Assembly: GCA_014946745.1 (NCBI GenBank)
Contig: JADCRD010000001.1
Span: 1,858,427 to 1,922,426, forward strand
Direction: 5' to 3'
Length of the DNA: 64,000 nucleotides
DNA from: Lysobacterales bacterium
Lineage (GTDB): Bacteria > Pseudomonadota > Gammaproteobacteria > Xanthomonadales > Xanthomonadaceae
The stretch's first letter is position 1; each line of letters opens with the position of its first letter. Shown here piece after piece: positions 9,532 through 16,763 of the stretch. The translations under genes and the position numbers were made by a program. The notes beneath the pieces are model-generated. The model had not been told where the DNA came from. It saw nothing but the letters and a program-made list of their open reading frames with translations, and did not search any database.

Positions 9532-10032
9532 TCAGACGTCCGCCAGAGTCGCGACCGCACCAGCACCACGATAGCGCACAAGCATCACGGCGGCCTCCGA
9601 ACTTAAGGCCCCAAACGCTTCCAGCATGAGTTCGATCGCCTCCGACTCCTTGAAGCCTCCGGAGCCAGCGCCAATCACCGGAAACGCTACGGACTCGAAA
9701 CCTTGGCGGTTGACGATGCGAATCGCCGAAGCCACCGAATCCTGAATCGACTGCTTCGATGCACGCCAGAGCATGTTGATACCGGCGACATGCACTATGC
9801 CCTTGAACGGCAGGCGGCCTGCCGAAGTGAGAACGCCTTCGCCCAGAGGAATCGGACCCGATCTGCTGACTTCAATGAACGGTCGAATTCCCCCGCGCTT
9901 CTTGATGGCCCCAGAAACCCCTTGGGGCAAAAGCAGCCACCAGGGAATCACATTGCGATTCCAGGCATTCACGATCACGTCGACCTTCTGATCCAACAGG
10001 TCACCCGCTACCCGCTGCGGCACAATAGACAA
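9532..10032 (-). CDS. Macro domain protein
   Basis: 166-residue single-domain protein. VDVIVNAWN (strand plus Asn of the ADP-ribose pocket), GVSGAIKKRGG and FPVIGAGSGGF are the three phosphate- and ribose-binding loops of macro domains, which bind or hydrolyse ADP-ribose derivatives. Translation probably starts at TTG (10030-10032), preceded by GGGAG six bases upstream. GC content is visibly lower than in housekeeping neighbours. It lies at the left edge of the cassette array, in the same orientation as the cassettes, but no attC site is seen 3' of it. It may be a terminal cassette that lost its site, or a chromosomal gene; its substrate cannot be inferred. Confidence 0.8.
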   Translation of the reverse strand: MSIVPQRVAGDLLDQKVDVIVNAWNRNVIPWWLLLPQGVSGAIKKRGGIRPFIEVSRSGPIPLGEGVLTSAGRLPFKGIVHVAGINMLWRASKQSIQDSVASAIRIVNRQGFESVAFPVIGAGSGGFKESEAIELMLEAFGALSSEAAVMLVRYRGAGAVATLADV

Positions 10033-10580
10033 ACAACACTCCCAGAAGAAATCTCGCTAGCCTGCGAATGCCTTCGCGGACAGCGCAGGCGCAGCGACGA
10101 CCGATTGAACGAAGGGGTCGGCTTTTCGGGGCCTATCGTGGCCGGTTCGGGGTGGTAGAGGCGACAAGTTGGGCCGATTGCACAGCGGTGGAAGGCGCGC
10201 AGACGCAGGAGCCAAAGAAAAAACTGCATCATCAACTGACGGGAGATGAGGAGATGACTCAACCAGACCCGCCACAAGAACTCACCACTTCACGAGCTGC
10301 ACCGCTTCCACTTGATGCCTGTGCGACGGTCGCCGAAGCAAATGCGCCGATAGTGCTGGCACAGCGATCGCGGCTTTGACGAATGGCCCTGCTTCGCGGA
10401 TTCCATCATGCGTGAGACGGCGCGCTCTTCCAGCACTGCTCGCAGAGCCATCGAACGCCCGCACAGGGATATGCTGGTCCGACTGCGGAGCAGGGACAGT
10501 GCGGCTCTAACGAGAGCCGTCCGGCAAAGCCGAATGCACGAATGCCGCCGCTTGCTCGGGCGCGGGAAAAGCGGGCCAGC
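10033..10580. other. Gene-poor segment at the distal end of the cassette array
   Basis: About 550 bp between the macro-domain gene and the first attC-like site. Short frames on both strands (for example a Ser/Arg-rich frame at 10290-10589 on the minus strand) look random. A well-placed AGGAG precedes an ATG at 10254 (+) that opens only ~41 codons. This may be the remains of degraded cassettes. Confidence 0.4.
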
Positions 10581-10641
10581 AGGAAACAAAGAACGGCCGA
10601 CTCGTCAGCGAATGACGAGGGCCGTACACAAGATGTTAGGC
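10581..10641 (-). other. attC-like site A (degenerate)
   Basis: A perfect core GTTAGGC lies at 10635-10641. Next to it, ACGGCC...CTCGTCA pairs with TGACGAG...GGCCGT around a short loop, with two unpaired bases on one side. The opposite core is not recognisable. The TAA stop of the adjacent acetyltransferase is part of the core. Confidence 0.5.
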
Positions 10642-11148
10642 CTCAATTCGCTTGTAGAAGTATGCCGTCGCGTGCAAGGTGCCATCTGGACTTTTGGCGT
10701 AGTCTGGAATCTGACCTGCAGCTGTCCATCCCAGATGGCGATAGACAGCTTCTGCTTTGGATCCAGCCTGTGTGTCAAGAATCAAGAGCGTTCTTCCGTG
10801 GCTGATTGCCTTCGCTTCTGCGGCAGCCATCAGTTTGCTCGAAATGCTCTTGCCTCTGTAGGAGTCGAGAACAAAGAGCTTTTGTATCTCACCGCGGTGC
10901 CTGCCGTTTTCCTTGGTAGATAGTTCGAGTTGAACCGAGCCAACGACCTTTCCCGCGTCCTCGACTACCCACAAGTGGAGTTCGTCGCCTATCGATTCGA
11001 AGACCCGCTTCCAGTAGCGTAGGGCCGTGTCGGCGCCGAGGGGTGACATAAACCCAACGGAGGCGCCACCATGCACTGCGTCCTGTAGCAACGTAGTGAG
11101 TCCAGGGATGATAGATGTGTCGGCAGAAGAGCAAAGGCGTGGCTGCAT
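10636..11148 (-). CDS. GNAT family N-acetyltransferase (integron cassette)
   Basis: 170-residue GNAT protein. The acetyl-CoA-binding segment is IQKLFVLDSYRGKSISSKLM (motif A, R/Q-x-x-G-K/A like), followed by LLILDTQAGSKAEAVYRHLGW (motif B). The acceptor substrate is unknown; single-domain cassette acetyltransferases often modify antibiotics, small metabolites or toxins. The stop codon TAA is inside the flanking attC core (GCCTAAC), a layout typical of integron cassettes. The ribosome binding site is weak. Base composition is more AT-rich than in the flanking chromosome. Confidence 0.82.
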   Translation of the reverse strand: MQPRLCSSADTSIIPGLTTLLQDAVHGGASVGFMSPLGADTALRYWKRVFESIGDELHLWVVEDAGKVVGSVQLELSTKENGRHRGEIQKLFVLDSYRGKSISSKLMAAAEAKAISHGRTLLILDTQAGSKAEAVYRHLGWTAAGQIPDYAKSPDGTLHATAYFYKRIEA

Positions 11149-11178
11149 GTTTGGTGGTTCGATGGTGTTGGTTCTGAG

Positions 11179-11251
11179 GCCTAGCGCCTGAGCTAAGCGG
11201 CAGCATAAATCGCGGAGCGATTAATGCTGCCGCTTAAGCGAGTAGTTGAAC
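11179..11251 (-). other. attC site B
   Basis: 73-bp imperfect palindrome. Outer cores are GCCTAGC and GTTGAAC, and inner arms share AAGCGGCAGCAT with its complement, around a short loop. The arm sequence matches the family at 13573-16248. The broken IS91-type element begins immediately to the right. Confidence 0.72.
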
Positions 11252-11345
11252 GAAGCCGCTACGCGGCAGATTGATCCACCCTCGACTCGCGCACCCGGTC
11301 GGTGCGTCCGCCGTCTGGCGGTTCGTGCGCTGCGAGGGTATCGCT

Positions 11346-11984
11346 GTGAATGCATCCGAGCAATCCGAAGCCGCAATTCCGTCCACCTCCACCCACTTCC
11401 ACACTGAAATGCAGCGTGCGCTGCGGCGGCAGGGCTTAAGCGAGGTCACGCGCGACAGCTATGCGCGGGCGGTGCGACGACTTGAGGGCTGGGTCGATGT
11501 GCCGCTGGATCAGGTCGCCGTGTCTCAGCTCAAGGACTACTTTTCGGCCCTGATCGAAAGCCACTCCTGGAGCACGGTCAAAGTCGATCGCTGCGGCCTG
11601 CAGTTCTTCTACACGTACGTGCTGGAGCGTGAGTGGGACTGGGTCAAGATCGTGCGGCCGCCGCGCGAGCAGCGCATCCCCGATGTGCTCAGCCAGGCCG
11701 AGCTGGTGCGGCTGCTGCGCTGCGTGCGCGAGCGGCGCTATCGCACCTATTTGTTCGTGACCTACAGCCTCGGCCTGCGGCTGTCGGAAGCACTGGCCCT
11801 GCAGGTTGGCGATATCGAAACCGACCACGGCCGCGTGCACGTGCGGCGCGGCAAGGGCTGCAAGGATCGGCTGGTGCCGCTGCCCGTCGCCACCCTGCAG
11901 GCGCTGCGTCGCTACGGGTCGGAACATCGGCATCCGCGGCTGCTGTTCCCCCATGGCAGGACGCCGGATGCTGTTGGTAGGTAG
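11346..11984 (+). pseudogene. Tyrosine recombinase, truncated (IS91-associated type)
   Basis: 212 residues from a GTG start. The N-terminal SAM-like DNA-binding domain (EMQRALRRQGLSEVTRDSYA onwards) is followed by the start of the catalytic domain: TYSLGLRLSEALAL carries the first catalytic Arg, and GKGCKDRLVPL the beta-hairpin Lys. The frame then ends in foreign sequence at a repeat insertion, before the H-x-x-R and Tyr motifs, so the enzyme cannot be active. Such recombinases travel next to IS91-family transposases. It is not an integron integrase: the gene is oriented with the transposase fragment and shows no IntI-specific insert. Confidence 0.75.
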
Positions 11985-12131
11985 GTTGGCGCCAAGCGCA
12001 GCGCGGCCTAACACCGAGGGCCCCGATGGCGCGCACGCGATGTACCGTCGCGGCGCAAGGATTGGCTGAGCGTGCGGGGCGCGCCGTTGGGGTGCGCCGT
12101 TGGGGTGCGCCTTTGGCTTACCCCAACCTAC
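11981..12131. repeat. 151-bp repeat with terminal inverted repeats inside the IS91-type relic
   Basis: Begins GTAGGTTGGCGCCAAGCGCA and ends with TTGGCTTACCCCAACCTAC, whose complement starts GTAGGTTGGGG; the termini are imperfect inverted repeats. The TAGGTTGG...CAAGCGCAGCGCGGCC word recurs at 20056-20092. It joins two broken genes, so its arrival was accompanied or followed by deletion of the DNA between them. Confidence 0.7.
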
Positions 12132-12133
12132 AA

Positions 12134-12742
12134 GAGCACTCTGCGTTGCTGAACCTCGACGGCGGCCAGTGGAAAGCCAAGCGCCGCTACCTGTTCAACA
12201 GCCAGAACCTCGCCCGCGTGTTCCGAGGCAAGCTGCTGCAGCACCTGCGCACGCTGGGCTTGAGCGCACCGCCGGACACCCCGAAGGACTGGGTTGCCCA
12301 CTGCGCCTGTGTGGGCGACGGCGACCACGCGCTCGCCTACCTCGCGCGCTACCTCTACCGCGGCGTACTCAGCGAAGCCGACATGCTCGGCATCGAAGGC
12401 GAGAACGTGCGCTTTCGCTACCGCGATGCCAAGACCGGCGAACTCCGCACCCGCAGCCTGCCCGACGCCGACTTCCTGTGGCTGCTGCTCACCCGCGTAC
12501 TACCGCGGGGTTTTCGTCGCTGCCGCAGCTATGGCCTGCTGCATCACCGACGAAACGTTCTGCTGCAGCGCGTGCAGCTGATGCTGCGTGTCGTGTTGCC
12601 GCCGGCCGAGCCGAGAACCCGAAGGCCGCTGCTGTGCAAACACTGGGGACAGCCGATGCGGATTCGGCCTGCGCCACTGACTCGACCTCGCATTCAATGC
12701 GTCGGCCATTCAACGCCTGCTGCAGGACCCAGCGCGGTGTAG
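12134..12742 (+). pseudogene. IS91 family transposase, 3' fragment
   Basis: About 200 codons of the C-terminal half of an IS91/Y2-type transposase. ALAYLARYLYRGVLSEADML, FRYRDAKTGELRTRSLP and LLLTRVLPRGFRRCRSYGLL are hallmark blocks of the family, and LCKHWGQPMRI is a degraded version of its final zinc-ribbon CxxC. The N-terminal zinc-binding region and the catalytic tyrosines are missing upstream, replaced by the 151-bp repeat, so this is a non-functional remnant. Confidence 0.78.
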
Positions 12743-12978
12743 ACCACCGGCCGACGCAGGCAGCGAAACCGCGCGGTGACGCGCGTCGAGACTCGTCGCG
12801 TCGAACGCGCGGGGTTGACGAGAACGTTGGCGAATTGCCGCTGAGAAACACCGCGGCACTCGCGAAAATCAGGCGTGAGGACGGTGAAGCCACCCCGTCC
12901 GCATCAGCATCGGCATCGCACCGGCCAGCGCCTGAAAAACTCTTTCCATAAGAAAGGTCGAAGACCGCCACCGGGCTT

Positions 12979-13033
12979 GTTCAACCACCGGATCAGATCG
13001 CGGCTACGCGCGATCTATCCTTTTACGTTAGGG
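12979..13033 (-). other. attC site C
   Basis: 55-bp site with perfect cores GTTCAAC and GTTAGGG and inner arms GGATCAGATCGCG / CGCGATCTATCC, which pair with one extra-helical base, as attC sites require. The core includes the TAA stop of the GNAT gene to the right. Confidence 0.75.
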
Positions 13034-13552
13034 CACGCACGACTGACGCTCAAGAAGAAGAGTTCCTTGCGAAGTGGTGCCCGTTTGGTTGAACCCAACA
13101 GAGCGCAAGATCGCGACCATGAAAGTGGACTTTGGGTAGCACCGCGCGAAGAAGCGAACCTGCTTTGGGTAGCCTGACACAAATGAAGTAATCAGCCTCG
13201 TGCCGATGCCCTGGCCACGGAATGGACGGGCTACAGAGCACTTGTAGAGCTCGACATCGGTATCTTCGGAGCCGGGCATCTTCTCAGCGGCGAGTAGGAA
13301 CGCAATTCGGCCGAGGTTACCCGCCTCAGAAATCACCAGAACTGCCTTCACTATTTCAATGCCACGCTCAGACTGCCGAGCCATACCGCCGTGTTCAACA
13401 ACCTGCGTTAATGCAGCCCTAAGCGCTTCTAGATGGGCGGGCTCCTGCATCCATGGCGCGTAGTGTCCGTCTCTTGCCCCAGCCCGGACGAGGCCAAGTA
13501 CGAAATCTATGTCTTCAGGGCGACCATGGCGCATCTTCGCGCTTTCAATCAT
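13028..13552 (-). CDS. GNAT family N-acetyltransferase (integron cassette)
   Basis: 174-residue GNAT protein. VARPFRGQGIGTRLITSF is a textbook acetyl-CoA pyrophosphate-binding motif A (R-x-x-G-x-G), and RSVGFNQTG is the C-terminal motif. The acceptor is unknown. ATG at 13552 has AAAGG about eight bases upstream; a second ATG 15 bases earlier is possible. The stop TAA lies in the attC core at 13027-13033, and the 5' end abuts the next attC at 13573, so gene plus site form a complete cassette of about 545 bp. It is not closely similar to the GNAT at 10636-11148. Confidence 0.82.
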   Translation of the reverse strand: MIESAKMRHGRPEDIDFVLGLVRAGARDGHYAPWMQEPAHLEALRAALTQVVEHGGMARQSERGIEIVKAVLVISEAGNLGRIAFLLAAEKMPGSEDTDVELYKCSVARPFRGQGIGTRLITSFVSGYPKQVRFFARCYPKSTFMVAILRSVGFNQTGTTSQGTLLLERQSCVP

Positions 13553-13572
13553 GCGGGAACCTTTCATGCGTG

Positions 13573-13632
13573 GCCTAACGCCTAAGTTAAGCCGCGCCGC
13601 GAAGCGGCGTCGGCTTGGACGAATTGTTAGCT
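13573..13632 (-). other. attC site D
   Basis: 60-bp imperfect palindrome. Cores are GCCTAAC and GTTAGCT; inner arms AAGCCGCGCCGC and the complement of AAGCCGACGCCGC pair with a single extra base, the asymmetry expected of attC. It lies 3' of the DUF6602 gene. Confidence 0.82.
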
Positions 13633-13648
13633 GCCGCCCCGCAGCACC

Positions 13649-14446
13649 TCAAAAATTCCGGCCCGCCAGCATCCCTGCGGGGAGGTACTGGATAGGGTCT
13701 GTTAGCCGCGGATCAGACAAACGTAGCCAGGAGTCAAACCACGTGAACCACGTGAGTAAAGCGTTGTCTCCGGCGTCCACCACATCGATTGGCCCGGGCA
13801 GAAGAGTGCTTAGATCGGCACCATGTCGTGCGTGCAGCTGATTTCGATATGGACTCTCGGGCTGTCCAAGCCGGGCGATCTCGCGATAGTCGCCGGCCAT
13901 AGCGACTGTTCCACTCAACACAACAACTAGATCAGGACGTTCTCCATCAGGCACGGGCGCAAGCTCCTCGGACAGATTGACCTTAAGTGTTTCAGCACTT
14001 GGACCCTCGAACGCCCAGATAACGAACAGAGACTTGTCTTGCTGGAGGGGTGTGCAAAAGCGCCTCCTCATCTGCTTATAGCGGCGGCACTTTGCTACCG
14101 AATCCTTAATCTCGGCAGGCGACAGCGATGTCTTGACCTCAACGAGTGCGTAAACCGCTTCGACCGGCCAAAGAGTATTTCTGGAAGTGGCGTGGAGCGG
14201 AGCGTTGTTCAGATGATCTACGACGATGACGTCCGCCTGATTAGAGAAAAGGCCCTCGCTCGAGAAAATCAGGCCACTACTTATGCCGAGCTTCTGCGGG
14301 AGATGTTCTCGGAGAAACTGACTGACCAGTCCCTCTCTGTTTTCGCCGGCGGAAAGCCTATGCGTAGCGAAGTCACGGCGGATTGCCGCAGACTTGGCAG
14401 CCATTTCGCGGGTCACATCCTTTAGATAGTCCGGCAAGACGGTCAC
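13649..14446 (-). CDS. DUF6602 family protein, nuclease-like (integron cassette)
   Basis: 265 residues. The arrangement REGLVSQFLREHLP, then SSGLIFSSEG, then NQADVIVVDH and YALVEVKTSLS resembles the DUF6602 family, whose Asp and E-x-K pattern matches the core of the PD-(D/E)xK restriction-endonuclease fold. All three putative catalytic positions (Asp of ADVIVVD, Glu and Lys of VEVKT) are present, so a DNA- or RNA-cutting activity is plausible but inferred. No methylase or partner gene is in the cassette. A defence or addiction role is possible. Confidence 0.68.
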   Translation of the reverse strand: MTVLPDYLKDVTREMAAKSAAIRRDFATHRLSAGENREGLVSQFLREHLPQKLGISSGLIFSSEGLFSNQADVIVVDHLNNAPLHATSRNTLWPVEAVYALVEVKTSLSPAEIKDSVAKCRRYKQMRRRFCTPLQQDKSLFVIWAFEGPSAETLKVNLSEELAPVPDGERPDLVVVLSGTVAMAGDYREIARLGQPESPYRNQLHARHGADLSTLLPGPIDVVDAGDNALLTWFTWFDSWLRLSDPRLTDPIQYLPAGMLAGRNF

Positions 14447-14461
14447 GCTCTCTCCAAAGGC

Positions 14462-14552
14462 AGCAAACGCCGCGTTAAGCGGCCGCGGCGCGACAACGTA
14501 TCAGGAAACATCGAAACCTCTCCCCGCGGTCCGCTTGAACGCATAGTTAGCC
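14462..14552 (-). other. attC site E
   Basis: 91-bp palindrome. Inner arms GCGTTAAGCGGCCGCGG and the complement of GCGTTCAAGCGGACCGCGG pair almost perfectly with one extra A. Outer cores (AGCAAAC, GTTAGCC) are slightly degenerate. It follows the DUF4145 gene. Confidence 0.78.
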
Positions 14553-14558
14553 TTTCTT

Positions 14559-15176
14559 CTATGAACCAGCTGACTTTCTCGCCGCCGCCGAGCGCAAGGA
14601 CTTTCGCTTCTGAAACTTCTCGAACTTCTGCGCCAAAAGGAACACATAGTCGATGATCGCGTATGTGAACGCCAAGACATCGTTGGCGTCTTGTGTTGAT
14701 ACAACCGCACTCGTTGCGTGCGCTGCATTGTTGCGCTGTTCCCGGAGTTCCTCGCCCCATTGATAGAGGCGCGCGTCAATGACACTGGTGTCTCGCAGCT
14801 CCTTCAGGCCACCACCGAGGTAGTTGTCCTTGGTCTTGTAGTGGCGGCAAATGGCCTCGAGGGCACGACCACACATTGCTGTTGATGCAAGGTATGCACC
14901 GCTTTGCATGCACTTCTCAGCTTCCTCAATCGAAGCCTTAACCACAGATGGAATATCGGAACCCAGCTTTCTGGTAGGGGCCGGAAACACTCTTACAGGC
15001 GCGCTCCAGCCCGGAGGATCTGTGTCCAGGTCTTCATAGGACTGCGCGATTAGTGCGGAATTGCAAGCCGGACACGAAAGCAGAAACGTGCGTGTCGCAA
15101 AGAATTCCTGGTCATCGTGCTGGCCAATCAGCACACCGTCAACCTTGGCCTTGCAGGAGCTACAGTCGACCAACAT
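14559..15176 (-). CDS. DUF4145 domain protein (integron cassette)
   Basis: 205 residues. N-terminal zinc ribbon (CSSC at residues 5-8, then CPAC) followed by an all-helical domain with GRALEAICRHY and LREQRNNAAH, the signature of DUF4145, a HEPN-like fold. DUF4145 domains are frequent in restriction-modification and other defence loci and in cassettes, but the biochemical role is not established. A strong AGGAGG nine bases upstream of ATG at 15176 fixes the start. Confidence 0.75.
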   Translation of the reverse strand: MLVDCSSCKAKVDGVLIGQHDDQEFFATRTFLLSCPACNSALIAQSYEDLDTDPPGWSAPVRVFPAPTRKLGSDIPSVVKASIEEAEKCMQSGAYLASTAMCGRALEAICRHYKTKDNYLGGGLKELRDTSVIDARLYQWGEELREQRNNAAHATSAVVSTQDANDVLAFTYAIIDYVFLLAQKFEKFQKRKSLRSAAARKSAGS

Positions 15177-15196
15177 TCGAAAACGCCTCCTAGAAA

Positions 15197-15289
15197 GGCT
15201 AACGTGGAAGTAAGCGGACGCAGGAGCGCGAAGCGCGGAGGGAACCACAAGCGCAGCTTGTGGCGGTCCGCTTGACTGTAGGGTTAGAA
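15197..15289 (-). other. attC site F
   Basis: 93-bp palindrome with cores GGCTAAC and GTTAGAA and arms AAGCGGACGC / complement of AAGCGGACCGCC with one extra base. The loop is longer than in its neighbours and contains a second small palindrome (CACAAGCGCAGCTTGTG). Confidence 0.75.
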
Positions 15290-15781
15290 CTCGGAGCTCA
15301 CTCCGCTCTGTTGCGTTGCCACCTCTAAAGCTGACACGTGCCCACTGAGGTAAGTAGAAAATCGAACTTTCTTTCCGCTCTTGAACCTCAACAGATACCA
15401 ACTACACGCTCCATTGAACTCTATGGACAGCAGACCTTTCCAGTACTCGTTTTTTGTTCCAGTCCATGGGGTAGAAAACGTTAGGCGCTGGTCGTCAAAT
15501 GCGCCGCGCACAAAGGCAGCTTCTCCAAAGCAATACACGGCGCCGAAACCAAAGCCCACAAACAATGCCGCTTTTGCCCAGAACTCTTTGTCGTGACCGG
15601 ACAAAACCGTAATCCCGACGGGGAGCAATGCAAAGGCCAGACAGGCAAGACCAAGCGCCCACATGAACGAACCGTATCGGAGCTGACCAGGTGTGGCTGA
15701 GCGCCCAACCCTTTTGGCGATGTAGGCCCCAACGATTACTGAAACCACACCCCCAACAATTCCGCTGACTATTGCGCTCAT
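15284..15781 (-). CDS. Hypothetical membrane protein (integron cassette)
   Basis: 165 residues. An N-terminal glycine-rich helix (SGIVGGVVSVIVGAYIAK) and two central hydrophobic helices (MWALGLACLAFALLPVGITV and KAALFVGFGFGAVYCFG) precede a polar C-terminal half with LTFSTPWTGTKNEYWKGL. Three membrane spans are predicted by eye. No family recognised. AAGAGA lies just before the ATG, and the TAA stop is inside the attC core at 15283-15289, as in both GNAT cassettes. Confidence 0.65.
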   Translation of the reverse strand: MSAIVSGIVGGVVSVIVGAYIAKRVGRSATPGQLRYGSFMWALGLACLAFALLPVGITVLSGHDKEFWAKAALFVGFGFGAVYCFGEAAFVRGAFDDQRLTFSTPWTGTKNEYWKGLLSIEFNGACSWYLLRFKSGKKVRFSTYLSGHVSALEVATQQSGVSSEF

Positions 15782-15792
15782 TCTCTTGTGAG

Positions 15793-15865
15793 TTCTGACG
15801 CTGGAGCTAAGCGGCCACATCAATCGCGAAGCAATTGATTGGTCCGCTTGAGCGAGTTGTTAGGC
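15793..15865 (-). other. attC site G
   Basis: 73-bp palindrome with a perfect core GTTAGGC (15859-15865) and arms TAAGCGGCC / complement of CAAGCGGACC around ATCAATCGCGAAGCAATTGAT. The opposite core (TTCTGAC) is degenerate. Confidence 0.78.
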
Positions 15866-16188
15866 GCAGCCACTCGAAGCGGATGCGCCGGGTTGTCGCG
15901 AATGAATGACTCTATCTCGGCAAGGCGCTCCGGGAGCGGCGGGCCGTCGGCACTCCTGTAGCTATAGAAGCGGAAGCCGGCGGAATAAAGGGCCTCGACC
16001 TTGGCCCACTGCTCAGAATCGCGCGAAGGAGGCGCCTTGAACGAACGACCCATCTCGAAGATCGTTCCGCCACAGTTTGGGCAAGACGCCGAAATTGCTG
16101 GACGCGGCGACACCTTGAAGCTCTTACGGCATTGAAAGCACGCGTGAGCGATCAGGTAACTTCGAGCGGGATTGCCGGGATTTTGCAT
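15820..16188 (-). CDS. Zinc-ribbon hypothetical protein (integron cassette)
   Basis: 122 residues. Two CxxC knuckles (CFQC and CPNC, 18 residues apart between knuckles) form a zinc ribbon near the N-terminus; the C-terminal half is rich in charged and aromatic residues (SAGFRFYSYRSADG). The reading frame runs into the attC site, so the last ~12 residues (NNSLKRTNQLLRD) are encoded by recombination-site DNA. No function recognised. Confidence 0.62.
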   Translation of the reverse strand: MQNPGNPARSYLIAHACFQCRKSFKVSPRPAISASCPNCGGTIFEMGRSFKAPPSRDSEQWAKVEALYSAGFRFYSYRSADGPPLPERLAEIESFIRDNPAHPLRVAAPNNSLKRTNQLLRD

Positions 16189-16192
16189 CTGC

Positions 16193-16248
16193 GCCTAACG
16201 CTTGAGTTAAGTCGCGCCGAAGGCGTCGACTTGAATGATTAGTTAGGG
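16193..16248 (-). other. attC site H
   Basis: 56-bp site with cores GCCTAAC and GTTAGGG and arms AAGTCGCGCC / complement of CAAGTCGACGCC with a single extra A; very close in sequence to site D. Confidence 0.82.
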
Positions 16249-16256
16249 GTTGCAGC

Positions 16257-16463
16257 CTACCAAAGAACAACGGCGACTACGAACCCGACGACTAAAACTA
16301 CCGCCGTTGCCGCCACACCCATGAAGGTGATGCCGCCGCCACAGTCTTTGCAGTAGGCGTCACTCGACAGTGGCGGAAGGCCAACAAGAATCGGTAAGAA
16401 TCCGCCCCATGCGACAGCGCCTGGGCTAGCTTCTCGCTCCTTGCAGCGCTTACAGATGCTCAC
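16257..16463 (-). CDS. Small zinc-binding membrane protein (integron cassette)
   Basis: 68 residues from a GTG start. CKRC near the N-terminus and CKDC in the middle can form a zinc site. The C-terminus is a single hydrophobic helix (GVAATAVVLVVGFVVAVVLW). Flanked by attC H on the 3' side and an attC- or attI-like palindrome on the 5' side, so it is a complete short cassette, the most promoter-proximal one of the array. Function unknown. Confidence 0.6.
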   Translation of the reverse strand: MSICKRCKEREASPGAVAWGGFLPILVGLPPLSSDAYCKDCGGGITFMGVAATAVVLVVGFVVAVVLW

Positions 16464-16473
16464 GGTATGAGAC

Positions 16474-16521
16474 CCCTAACTCAATGTAGACGTCAAAGTG
16501 ACGTCTAATCTGTCGTATAAC
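16474..16521 (-). other. Terminal attC-like or attI-like palindrome
   Basis: CCCTAAC at 16474-16480 is a good core, followed by a perfect hairpin AGACGTCA-AAG-TGACGTCT. The far core is poor (TATAAC). It marks the right boundary of the array. The following 180 bp to the terminator at 16700 contain no gene and no integrase. Confidence 0.45.
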
Positions 16522-16699
16522 CTGGCGCCCCGAACTGCCGCAGACACCAGAACCCTAATTCAAACAACAACTTAAAGCCCCCCCCTCACGCACGCACCGT
16601 CGCATAACCCGCCCGCAAACACGACACACCGCGCCCACCGGCGCCGACCGTATCCCAGTTACCTCCCCGATTCAATCCCGCCTCACACGCGGGTCCGCC

Positions 16700-16737
16700 A
16701 AAGACGCAGGGCCCGCATGCGCGGGCCCTTTGTCTTT
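16700..16737. terminator. Bidirectional terminator between the cassette array and the acylase gene
   Basis: AGGGCCCGC-ATGC-GCGGGCCCT stem flanked by AAAGAC and GTCTTT, which extend the pairing; T-rich on the plus-strand exit. It closes the minus-strand penicillin-acylase gene, whose stop is at 16764. Confidence 0.75.
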
Positions 16738-16763
16738 ACTTCCAACTCAACAAGCGCGAGCCC

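Larger units (their letters stand above)
11252..12978 (+). mobile_element. Relic of an IS91-type element with a companion tyrosine recombinase, inserted in the cassette array
   Basis: Plus-strand block between two attC sites, in the opposite direction to the cassette genes. It holds the N-terminal part of a tyrosine recombinase (11346-11984), a 151-bp repeat (11981-12131) and the C-terminal part of an IS91-family transposase (12134-12742). The recombinase C-terminus and transposase N-terminus are absent, so the element cannot be autonomous. The remaining 12743-12978 is non-coding and may hold its right end. Element ends are inferred from the flanking attC sites, not from recognised termini. 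Confidence 0.65.

Noticed and set aside
10290..10923. Overlapping short frames on both strands between the macro and GNAT genes
   Set aside because: Ser/Arg-rich random-looking products, no ribosome binding sites, partly antisense to the GNAT gene or within attC DNA.
11346..11984. Tyrosine recombinase as the missing integron integrase
   Set aside because: It lies inside the array, lacks the IntI-specific insert, is truncated, and pairs with an IS91-type transposase fragment.
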